This document shows, one piece after another, positions 1 to 7,978 of a stretch of 64,000 nt of DNA; the stretch's first letter is position 1, and each line of letters starts with the position of its first letter. Source of the DNA: Siphonobacter sp. BAB-5405 (GTDB lineage Bacteria; Bacteroidota; Bacteroidia; Cytophagales; Spirosomataceae); contig NZ_NJAG01000002.1 of NCBI RefSeq assembly GCF_002872335.1, positions 186,001 through 250,000 of the forward strand, read 5' to 3'. Made by a program: the position numbers and the translations under genes. The notes under the pieces are model-generated. The model did not search any database. It was given only the letters and a program-made list of their open reading frames with translations, and was not told the DNA's origin.

Positions 1-75
1 GCTCTATGATATCTTTATTTTGCATTTTGCACAAAATGTGCCAAGAGGGTGCCGACAAAACTGACTAAAGTGCCT

Positions 76-1185
76 CTACTCTTCCTTCACTTTACCATTA
101 GAATATGCTCCTACTACCGCCTCTAATTCTGCCGCGTAGTTGTAGATGTCATCTAGCGACTTGATCTCTACCTTGGTCTCTTTCTTAGTTGCGTCAAACG
201 TTCCCAGATACTTCTTGGACTGACCGTTCAGATACAGCCGGCAGATGGGACGTCGGTTATTATCATCCAGAAAGATGGCAAAGTAGGAAAGAGCGTCCCG
301 ATGGGTAATCCGGGTAGCGGGTACCTTCGTTCGCAGAATGGACCGTACAATATAGAAGCCTTCCAGTTCCTCTTCCGTAGTGACAATCTCAGCCTTTTCG
401 GCCTGACCTGGAAGACTAGGCGAAGGCATAGCATCGTCAGAAGCGACTGCAACGGGCTCCACAGAGAGCGAATCATCATTAGTGATGGCCATCTTCAACC
501 GGTCGTTCAAGGTGTCGTTAATGAAGTTAGCAATCGTTCGCTTCAACAGGGGCTTGTAGTACTCCAGCACCTTAGCTGTCACTGCCGACGGATAAACCTG
601 CTTGACGAAGTGCTTAGCGAACTCATCCCCTGGATCATTGAACTCTTTCTGCAGCAGGGCTCGCAATTCATTCGAGTTCTTGGATTCAAACGCCGACTGG
701 TATACGCTGTTGACATCAAAGCTCGACTTATGGAATTCCTTTAGCTTTTCAACTTGACCGTCTTTAATGGCTTCCAGGTTGAATTCAAAGAAAGGCTTCT
801 CATCCATCTTGTTGGCGTCCACCAAATCCGTGTAAAAGCGGAAGATGAGGCCATTGGTCAGAATAGAGAATTTTGCCTTGGAAACATGAAAATAACGAAG
901 GAGCTGGCCATCGTGAATGTCTAACGACTGCTTCCAGTGCTTGCATTCGACTAAAATGACCGGATGACCTTCTTTAAATATCGCGTAGTCAATCTTCTCT
1001 CCTTTTTTAATGCCAATGTCACAGATGAACTCAGGAACAACTTCTAGAGGGTTGAACACGTCATAGCCGAGAACTTGAAGGAAAGGCATGATAAAGGCAT
1101 TCTTGGTTGCCTCCTCGGTGTGGATGTTATTCTTTAATTGGGATACGCGTTCGCTCAGCTGGCGAACCTGGTCTTTGAAGTCCAT
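76..1185 (-). CDS. HsdR N-terminal-type nuclease domain protein
   Basis: Predicted 369-aa protein with an N-terminal fold like that of type I restriction R subunits (HSDR_N, the COG4748 type). An amphipathic start (about 1-30) is followed by a PD-(D/E)xK-like core: Asp66 in KIDYAIF, then Glu80 and Lys82 in VILVECKHW. That is the usual catalytic spacing for this family. No helicase motor is present and no HsdM or HsdS gene lies nearby, so this is a solo protein rather than a complete restriction system. The C-terminal part (about 270-365) is a separate small domain that I do not recognise. Start is ATG at 1185. Family assignment is fairly secure; whether it cuts DNA is inference. Confidence 0.8.
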   Translation of the reverse strand: MDFKDQVRQLSERVSQLKNNIHTEEATKNAFIMPFLQVLGYDVFNPLEVVPEFICDIGIKKGEKIDYAIFKEGHPVILVECKHWKQSLDIHDGQLLRYFHVSKAKFSILTNGLIFRFYTDLVDANKMDEKPFFEFNLEAIKDGQVEKLKEFHKSSFDVNSVYQSAFESKNSNELRALLQKEFNDPGDEFAKHFVKQVYPSAVTAKVLEYYKPLLKRTIANFINDTLNDRLKMAITNDDSLSVEPVAVASDDAMPSPSLPGQAEKAEIVTTEEELEGFYIVRSILRTKVPATRITHRDALSYFAIFLDDNNRRPICRLYLNGQSKKYLGTFDATKKETKVEIKSLDDIYNYAAELEAVVGAYSNGKVKEE

Positions 1186-1566
1186 AGCGGTGGTGCAGGG
1201 TTAAGGTACTCAGTTATAAGAGGGACAACTCAATGGCAATAAATAAAGAATTATTTATACTTTATTAACCATTCATCTAATTGTATATCTCAAAGCAGAT
1301 CATAAGGTTATCACTCGACTATGGAAATATTTCGCCTATAGCGTCTCTGCTTTACTTTAGGAGTTGCCAATTTTGGCTACACCCCACCATTAGGCATTTC
1401 ACTTAAAAGTTACATGCTTGATTTACAGTCAATACCCCTTTCGGTAAAGTCCTACTGCCCCATCGACTCCACGAAAAAGGATTTTGTTTGCCCGTCACTT
1501 CTGTCACCTGTGTCCCTTTTAACCTCATCGTTACGTCCTGTGATAATTACAGAACGCTTGTTTAAA
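1186..1566. other. gap, no gene seen
   Basis: Upstream region of the HsdR-N-type gene. No supported coding region on either strand. The rightward 96-residue reading frame that starts inside this gap overlaps a more protein-like small ORF on the other strand and is not supported. Confidence 0.4.
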
Positions 1567-1734
1567 CTATTCCAGAATCGGATCATCTCCCAGATTAATC
1601 ACAAACTGAAAATCGCCGTAGTGCTCCCTAAACAAAAGAAGCCCAACGACTGCCGAGCTTGCTTGATAGAGATTCGACCTAATGTAGAGGGTCTTCACTT
1701 CTAGGTGAAAAGCTTGATAATCGGAGCCTTCCAT
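1567..1734 (-). CDS. small hypothetical protein, 55 aa
   Basis: ATG at 1734, stop TAG at 1567-1569. The translation begins MEGSDYQAFH, contains REHYGDFQFVINLGDD and ends DPILE. Its mix of charged, aromatic and hydrophobic residues looks like a real soluble protein, unlike the opposite-strand frame. No family recognised. It lies between the hybrid kinase (ends 1796) and the HsdR-N-type gene, all on the minus strand. It could also be the end of a longer gene that has been lost. Confidence 0.45.
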   Translation of the reverse strand: MEGSDYQAFHLEVKTLYIRSNLYQASSAVVGLLLFREHYGDFQFVINLGDDPILE

Positions 1735-1795
1735 TTTAAGGAGACCCCTTGTCTTCGTTTAAACGCTTACTTGTTAAATCATTAAGCGAATCAGG

Positions 1796-4700
1796 CTAGG
1801 ATAACCAGGACAGTACCTGAATCAGGGCCTCTATCTCTATTGGCTTGGTTAAATGCTGATCAAAGCCCGCTTCCTGAGCTCGCTGCTGGTCTTCCTTTTG
1901 GCCGTAGCCCGAGACTGCTACAATGAATACTTCGTTGCCCCGGGGCTGCTGACGAATCAGTCGGCAGGTATCGTACCCGTTTAGATCGGGCATCCCAATG
2001 TCTAACAGTATAACGTCGGGCCGCAGGCTTTCTGCCGCTAATACACCTTCCCTGCCGCTGTTTCGGCTGTGTACTTCATAGCCATTAAGTTCTAATAGCA
2101 TCCCTAGCGTGAAGGTAGCATCGGCATTATCATCCACGATCAACAGGCGAAGCGGGGCGGTAGCGACTTCCTCGTTTATTGTAAGGAGGGTTTGTTCTTC
2201 GTTTAGCGTAGGCAAGCGAACGATGAACGTACTACCTTTGCCCAGTCCCTCACTCTGGGCCTCTACGGTTCCGCCGTGTAGTTCGACAATCTGCTTGACC
2301 AAGGTAAGCCCCAGCCCCAGTCCCCCTTCGGAGCGAGCCAGCGAGTTATCAGCCTGCACAAACAATTCAAAGATCGAAGTCAGCTGATCCGGCCTTAGGC
2401 CAATGCCGGTATCCTCAACGCGTAAAATAGCCTTGTAGCCCTGGTGTTCCAGGCTTAAGTGAATCTTGCCCTGTGGGTGGGTATAGCGAGAGGCATTCGT
2501 CAGCAGGTTCATCACCATTTGCACCAACCGCGTGGCATCCCCTTCCATCTCAACCGGACTAGCCGCCAGACTCACCGTCAACTGCTGCTGCTTCTGCTCG
2601 ACTAAGGCCTGTACGGATTCCGCGGCCTGATTGACTAGCTCGTCTAAACTGACGTTCGTTTTGCGGAGTTCGATCTTACCCTGACTAATGCGGCTGACAT
2701 CCAACAGATCATCGACCATGCGTACCAGGTGATTGGTCTGCCGATTCATCATCTCCAGCACGGACTTAGCCTGGGTATTGGTAGAAGCCGTCAGCGAAAG
2801 AATCTGTAAGCCGTTGCGAAGCGTAGCCATGGGATTCCGCAGTTCATGAGCCAGCATGGCCAGAAATTCGTTCTTTCGCCGGTCGGCTTCTTTCAGGGCA
2901 TCTTCGGCCTGTTTCTGACTGGTCAAATCACGCATGACTTTCACAAGACCAATGACCTTGCCCCCCTCATTCAGTAAGGGGCTCGTAATGCCTGAGCCAT
3001 AGAAGCGGGATCCGTCCTTGCGAACATGCCAGCGTTCATTTTCGGCCCAGCCCTGCTGAAGGGCCGTTACTCGTTCCCGTTCGGGAACTCCAGCTGCCCG
3101 ATCTTCCGGCACGAAAAAGAGATCTCCCGACTCTCCTACAATCTCTCGTTCAGCGTATCCGAACACCGCTTCAGCTCCGGCATTCCAGTCCTGAACTCTG
3201 GAGTTTAAATCAAGGGTTAAGATGGCGTAATCCCTTGCACTTTCCAGAATCGCTTTTTGACGTTCTTTGATTCGAAACAACTCCTTCTCCGCTTGCTTTC
3301 GTGCCGTAATATCAAACATGACTCCGCTCATGAGGAGCGGTTCATTGCCCACTCGTTGCATGACCCGCCCATACCCACTCATCCAGCGTTTGGAGCCATC
3401 TGCCCGTAACGCACAAAACTCCGTATCAAAAGTAGCTTCACCCGCCAGGGACTGCTCAAGTAAGTGATTCACTTGCTCCCGGTCATCGGGATGAACATGT
3501 TCAAAAAAGAGTTCAGGACGTACCGGGTTAGTTTCTGGTTCCAGGCCAAAGAGTCGGAAGTGCTGCTCGTTCCAGTACACCTCATTGGTTGGCAGGTTCC
3601 ACTCCCAGGTAGCCAAGTCGGTGGCTTCAATCGCTAACCGCAGCCGTTTTTCTGATTGCTGCAAAGCTTGCTCGGCTTCGACTTTTACTAGGGCTGCCCA
3701 GGTCCGATCAGCGACGTCTTCCAGCAATGCCCGCTCGCTATCCGTCCACTGACGAGGGGTAGTCATGGCCGCACAGAGTGCCCAGATAACCTGGCTGGGG
3801 CCTTTTCGTAGCGGCGTGACTAACAGAGCCCCCAGTTGTAACCCAGCCAGCAGCTTTTTCTCGGAATCGGAGAACCGTACATCCTTAGCAACGTCTTCAA
3901 TACGCATGGGCTGTGTTGACAACTGTCGCATCGTTTCCGGATAATCCGACAACTGAAAGACCCCTGACATGGGCAAAAGACTCGGGTCAATATGCTCGGG
4001 ACCAACGGTAGAAATACCTTGGTGCTCAAATACTTCGCTAATCCAGCAGCGATCCAGTTCCAGGTGCTCAGCAATCATTTGAACGGTTTGATGTTGGATA
4101 ATCTGCTTATTTGGCCAATCCCGCAACGCATCACTAAAGGAAAGCAGAAATGCCTGCCGCTTTTCCATATTTTTTCGTTCGGTGATGTCATCGTACACGC
4201 AGGCAATGTAGGGACTGCCTTCTTCGCCTACCCGGGAGAGATAACAGGTGTACCACTGACCCAGCTGATGCACGGGATATTCGGTACGCATCGATTGACC
4301 CGTGTAATAAACCTCTTCCAGCATTTGATGCCATCCGGGTTCCAGATTAGGTACCAGCTCACTCATTCGTTTGCCCACCGGATCGTGAATACCGGTCATT
4401 CGGGTAAAGGCCGGATTGTCTTCCCGATGCCAGTAATCAACCACCCTTCCCTGCTCGTCAAAAATCAATTCAAGCAAGCTGAAACCCTCATCAATGGAGT
4501 TAAATAGTATCTGGTATTTATCCGTTACTCGCTGGGCGATTTCATCTTTTAGCCGATGGTTTTCCGCTTCGGCTTGTTTCTTCTCCGTGATATCTTCAGT
4601 AGTCATCACAAAGCCATCCCCCATTTTCACCAGAGTTTGATGAAACCACTGATCCTGAAACTGTTCATGGGAATAATACTGCTCGTGCTCGATGGGAATG

Positions 4701-5779
4701 CCCGTTTGGGTAACCTGAACAAACTCTTCAAACAAGCCGGTTTCTATTACGCCGGGGTTTTGCTGAAGCAGGCTTTGGCCCATGACTTCACCATTCTGCC
4801 TGATGCCCCGCTCATTATTCATAATCCAGATAAAATCAATGATGCTTCCGCTACCATCTCTTATTGCCTCAAAAGCCTGAATGATGTAGGGCGTACTATC
4901 CAGAACCGCCTGCAACAATTCTTTCGTAGACGCTAACTCGGCTTTTGCTTGCTTACGAGCCGTTATATCGATGGTCGTTGTCGCTACGCCGTCACCCAGC
5001 TTTACCGTGGATTGATCAAACCAGCCATCAAACTGTTCATGGACGTAGTGCCGCTCGGATTGATCCGGGACGCCCGTTTCGCATACCTGTTTGAACGTAT
5101 CAAAGATGCCGGCTTCTTTCACGCCGGGATTGAGCGTGAGCAGGCTCTGGCCGATTACATCTCCGTACTGCTGCTCGCTACTCTGGTTGTTAAGGATCCA
5201 GACGAAATCAACGATTTCTCCGGCCTGATTGCGTACGGCCCTGAACACCTGAATCATTTCCAGCGTACTGTCCAGGGTGGCCTTGAGTAAAGCCCGGCTT
5301 TCCTCCAACTGCTGGGTTCGCTCGGCTACCTGCTGTTCAAGCCCTTGCTGATAGGTTTGCTGAGCCTGCTCTAAAGCTGCTTCGGCTTCTTTTTTGTCCT
5401 GAATATCAATATTGATGCCCAGCCATTTTCTGATGCTCCCGTCGGGGCTTAGGATGGGCGTCGCCCGCACGTTGGTCCACCGCCAGCCACCACCAGGTCT
5501 TTGTAAACGAAATTCGGCGTTTACGGGCTGAAGCCGTAGAGCCGCCTCCTGCCACCGCGAAAGGGCGTAGGACTGATCGTCGGGATGCACTGCCTGGGCC
5601 CAGCCCTCGCCCAGCCATTCTTCCAGGGTTTGACCGGTGTAGGCCCGCCAGCTGGGCGAATCAGTAACGACCATACCCTGGGCATCGGTTTCCCAGAAGG
5701 CCTGAGCAAAAGATTCAAATAAGACCTGATACTCATCCGGCTGAATAGAGGCATATAAACTACCTTTAGTAGCATTCAT
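1796..5779 (-). CDS. hybrid sensor histidine kinase, multi-PAS, GAF and receiver
   Basis: A 1327-aa soluble hybrid kinase with no membrane segment. Order by eye: PAS/PAC (about 16-130), coiled linker, two related PAS units with HEQF motifs (about 165-410), PAS (about 425-550), GAF (about 555-710), two more PAS/PAC units (about 725-965), HisKA with phospho-acceptor His978 in MLAHELRNP, HATPase_c with N and G boxes (NLLTNASRY, GGLGLGLTLVKQ), and a C-terminal receiver with acceptor Asp1260 in LLDIGMPD. The expected role is a cytoplasmic multi-input sensor passing phosphate to its own receiver; the input signal and output partner are unknown. No DNA-binding regulator is adjacent. It is a paralogue of the kinase at 19528-23427, which shares the first PAS and the whole transmitter/receiver end. 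Confidence 0.93.
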   Translation of the reverse strand: MNATKGSLYASIQPDEYQVLFESFAQAFWETDAQGMVVTDSPSWRAYTGQTLEEWLGEGWAQAVHPDDQSYALSRWQEAALRLQPVNAEFRLQRPGGGWRWTNVRATPILSPDGSIRKWLGINIDIQDKKEAEAALEQAQQTYQQGLEQQVAERTQQLEESRALLKATLDSTLEMIQVFRAVRNQAGEIVDFVWILNNQSSEQQYGDVIGQSLLTLNPGVKEAGIFDTFKQVCETGVPDQSERHYVHEQFDGWFDQSTVKLGDGVATTTIDITARKQAKAELASTKELLQAVLDSTPYIIQAFEAIRDGSGSIIDFIWIMNNERGIRQNGEVMGQSLLQQNPGVIETGLFEEFVQVTQTGIPIEHEQYYSHEQFQDQWFHQTLVKMGDGFVMTTEDITEKKQAEAENHRLKDEIAQRVTDKYQILFNSIDEGFSLLELIFDEQGRVVDYWHREDNPAFTRMTGIHDPVGKRMSELVPNLEPGWHQMLEEVYYTGQSMRTEYPVHQLGQWYTCYLSRVGEEGSPYIACVYDDITERKNMEKRQAFLLSFSDALRDWPNKQIIQHQTVQMIAEHLELDRCWISEVFEHQGISTVGPEHIDPSLLPMSGVFQLSDYPETMRQLSTQPMRIEDVAKDVRFSDSEKKLLAGLQLGALLVTPLRKGPSQVIWALCAAMTTPRQWTDSERALLEDVADRTWAALVKVEAEQALQQSEKRLRLAIEATDLATWEWNLPTNEVYWNEQHFRLFGLEPETNPVRPELFFEHVHPDDREQVNHLLEQSLAGEATFDTEFCALRADGSKRWMSGYGRVMQRVGNEPLLMSGVMFDITARKQAEKELFRIKERQKAILESARDYAILTLDLNSRVQDWNAGAEAVFGYAEREIVGESGDLFFVPEDRAAGVPERERVTALQQGWAENERWHVRKDGSRFYGSGITSPLLNEGGKVIGLVKVMRDLTSQKQAEDALKEADRRKNEFLAMLAHELRNPMATLRNGLQILSLTASTNTQAKSVLEMMNRQTNHLVRMVDDLLDVSRISQGKIELRKTNVSLDELVNQAAESVQALVEQKQQQLTVSLAASPVEMEGDATRLVQMVMNLLTNASRYTHPQGKIHLSLEHQGYKAILRVEDTGIGLRPDQLTSIFELFVQADNSLARSEGGLGLGLTLVKQIVELHGGTVEAQSEGLGKGSTFIVRLPTLNEEQTLLTINEEVATAPLRLLIVDDNADATFTLGMLLELNGYEVHSRNSGREGVLAAESLRPDVILLDIGMPDLNGYDTCRLIRQQPRGNEVFIVAVSGYGQKEDQQRAQEAGFDQHLTKPIEIEALIQVLSWLS

Positions 5780-6026
5780 AACAATACAGTAGGGTTGGAA
5801 CAGCTCAAGCGGTAATCGTGCGTACTAGTAAGTAAGTAGCAAAGGAAGTTTTCTTCTGGCGGGAATTGACGCCTAAATAAACCTATCTTAACTACCTTTT
5901 CTAGTACGGCCACATTTCTTGCCATAAGTCAATGAAAACTATACTACTGAGGAGTCAAACCCGTATGGTTCTACCCCTCCGTGCCTACTACTTCTAATTA
6001 CGCTTATTACTATACGAGCTACCCTT
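5780..6026. other. upstream region of hybrid kinase
   Basis: Non-coding stretch between the kinase start and the hairpin at 6027. It should hold the kinase promoter and leader. I could not identify a convincing TAnnTTTG element on the minus strand. Confidence 0.3.
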
Positions 6027-6055
6027 AAACCCGCCCTGCAATGCCAGACGGGTTT
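6027..6055. terminator. AAACCCG/CGGGTTT hairpin, copy 1
   Basis: Perfect 7-bp inverted repeat (6027-6033 and 6049-6055) around the loop CCCTGCAATGCCAGA, followed by TTTT on the plus strand. A nearly identical element lies at 23533-23561, upstream of the paralogous kinase. It may be a terminator or a leader hairpin of the kinase transcript. Confidence 0.6.
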
Positions 6056-6078
6056 TGATAACCTCCCCGCAGCAAAAC

Positions 6079-6525
6079 CTAAGCGGCAGCCAGTACCTGA
6101 CACGGCCCCATCTCCATGTAGTCTTCTGCGGGCAGGTCCGGGATCCAGTCCGTAAGCTGCTTGATGAGATGACTCACGTCCATAAACATCTGAGCTACAC
6201 CATGGGCTGGAATGTCATGAAGAACTACAGCCGGGATAGCGGCTACGTAGCAGGCAAACATCTGCCCCAATGCTCCTGTTCGTTCCGGAAGGCATGACTG
6301 CTAATGCATGTAATCTGCCGACTAGAGGAACCTGTCATAAAGGGTTTAGTACTCATAGAGGCTTCTACATGTCGGTAAAGGGGCTTGAGCAATTCCATTA
6401 CCGCCAGGTAATATTCGACTGCATGTTGCAGTTAACTCGCCTTTCTTTTCATCCGGGGGAAGGTTTTTGCAGCTATTCTCCAGAAACCATTCGAAGGCTT
6501 CTTCAACACTTGTAAATATTTGCAT
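6079..6525 (-). pseudogene. frameshifted remnant of a ~150-aa gene
   Basis: Three successive minus-strand frames are protein-like and end to end. The first, from ATG at 6525, begins MQIFTSVEEAFEWFLEN and reads to about 6425. A second frame continues as LQHAVEYYLAVMELLKP. A third runs from about 6300 to a stop at 6079 and contains FACYVAAIPAVVLHDIP and IKQLTDWIPDLPAEDY. Together they read as one gene of about 150 codons broken by two frame changes. The last frame could still be expressed from the ATG at 6261 (60 aa). I do not recognise the family. The lesions could be genuine decay or sequencing indels. Confidence 0.5.
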
Positions 6526-6686
6526 GTGTTAAAGACATGCTCTTTGTATGAATATTTTTCATTCTCATCAAAAGCTGCATTGCTAGCTTACCAAAAAGCA
6601 TCAACACCTTTTAACGTATATTCTGCTTGGCTGATTGAAGGCTAAACAGTAGCTTTCAGCCCTGAACCACCCAACCTCATTTTCTA

Positions 6687-7400
6687 ATGAAGTCCTTCTA
6701 CCTCTTTGCTCTTTTGTTACTTAGCTTGACGGCCTGCCAATCCGATGAACCGGAGATTATTACTCCTGCTCCTGTTGCACCCCTTGAATTCAATGACTGG
6801 ATTATACTTACAGCCCCTGAAAACGGTTTTGTTGAGGCCGTCTACGGCAACATTGACAGTACGTTAATTATTTCCCTAGGTAATCAATTGTATCGTACCC
6901 TTGATCAGGGGAAGACTTGGCAGACAACCAAATATGCTAGCAATGAATCCATATTCGGATTTTCTGCCTCAGGAGATACGATTAATGCTTATTCAAGCTT
7001 ATTGAAAATTCAGGACAATCCTGAGCTTTACATTGCCGGTCCCAGATACTATAGCTTGGATTATGGCAAGACCTGGAAGAAACGTACCTCGGACGATTCG
7101 TTTAGCCGTCCTCATGGCGGACTCAAAAAGGCGGTTACGGCAGCCAATGGCATTACGTATAAGCCTGTAGAGGAATACAAGGTTGATCCCTCCTATACAA
7201 TACCTCCTTATGTGGACAAATCAGGCCTACAAACGTCTGATGGTCGAGTGGTATACCTTCCCCAGGTGGTAAATGTCAAGGGTATTAGTCTGGACTCTCG
7301 GCAACGTGTCTATCTGGCCTGTTCGGCTGTCTTATGCCAGGGAAAATATTGTAGCAGCAGGCATGGCCAAGTCTTTATTTCTAAAAAGCCATTACCCTAA
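6687..7400 (+). CDS. Asp-box (BNR-like) lipoprotein
   Basis: A 237-aa predicted outer-membrane lipoprotein. The signal is MKSFYLFALLLLSLTAC with the lipobox LTAC (Cys17). The mature part holds two Asp-box-like motifs, TLDQGKTW (about 73-80) and SLDYGKTW (about 115-122), typical of beta-propeller blades in sialidase-like or YCF48-like proteins. It is too short for a full propeller, so the domain must be partial or atypical. It ends in ISKKPLP, as does its paralogue at 24815-25513 (ISKKALP). Function unknown; surface or periplasmic binding is inferred. It is divergent from the hybrid kinase and followed by a strong terminator. Confidence 0.85.
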   Translation: MKSFYLFALLLLSLTACQSDEPEIITPAPVAPLEFNDWIILTAPENGFVEAVYGNIDSTLIISLGNQLYRTLDQGKTWQTTKYASNESIFGFSASGDTINAYSSLLKIQDNPELYIAGPRYYSLDYGKTWKKRTSDDSFSRPHGGLKKAVTAANGITYKPVEEYKVDPSYTIPPYVDKSGLQTSDGRVVYLPQVVNVKGISLDSRQRVYLACSAVLCQGKYCSSRHGQVFISKKPLP

Positions 7401-7418
7401 CCTGGATAGCAGTCAATG

Positions 7419-7453
7419 AAAAAGCCTACCCACTATCACGGGTAGGCTTTTTT
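7419..7453 (+). terminator. rho-independent terminator
   Basis: Stem AAAAAGCCTACCC against GGGTAGGCTTTTTT, 19 bases after the lipoprotein stop. The same GCCTAC/GTAGGC design recurs at 29288, and a weaker relative at 16812. Confidence 0.85.
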
Positions 7454-7596
7454 GTAGCCGGTCGTCTCCATGGACTATATAGCTAAGTTGTTTTTGCTCG
7501 ATTGCTGGACTGATTTCCTTCGGAAAAGGTGCGTTTTACACCTAACTTTGGCCTTGATACCCCTTCCAGCTATCCGACTTAGCTATCTACTATCTA

Positions 7597-7803
7597 TTAG
7601 GCCTCCACAAAGAGGGCTTGAGTGCGAAGGTGGAGAAATGAAGGGCTTTCGGGTAGGTACTTGCGTACGAATGCAATCACTTCCATGAATAGCAAGTAGG
7701 CATTGTTAGCCCTATAGCTTTGTATACGGCTTAATCCTGCTTTCATTGCTCTGCAAGCATTTATCAGCCCGAGGTCCCTTTTATAGAATAGCATCAAACT
7801 GTT
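7597..7803 (-). pseudogene. possible gene remnant
   Basis: An open minus-strand frame without an ATG contains INACRAMKAGLSRI and EVIAFVRKYLPESPSF, which look like real protein. A different frame just upstream (about 7850-7807) gives IEYTKVEQFDAIL before a stop. This may be a frameshifted fragment of an unidentified gene; no family was recognised. The rest of 7454-7978 shows nothing else I can support. Confidence 0.25.
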
Positions 7804-7978
7804 CAACCTTCGTGTACTCTATTGATTTAAACACCTAAGTAATGAACATTATGCAGCTTGGTTTCATTGAACAATTATGTAAATCAACAATTTACCAAAT
7901 GCTATCTTAACGCAGCAGTATGACAACCCACACTTGCTGCTCAAGAGCGGTTGTTTGCCTCTTAGCTTTTTCTTTACA

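Noticed and set aside
301-744. Rightward 147-codon frame
   Set aside because: Shadow of the HsdR-N-type gene on the other strand; Cys/Arg-rich text with no family character.
76-1185. Complete restriction-modification system
   Set aside because: No methylase, specificity or helicase gene lies beside the nuclease-domain protein.
1414-1704. Rightward 96-codon frame
   Set aside because: Overlaps a more protein-like minus-strand ORF and has no signal or motif.
7470-7688. Rightward 72-codon frame
   Set aside because: Starts just after a terminator, composition not protein-like, overlaps a better minus-strand candidate.
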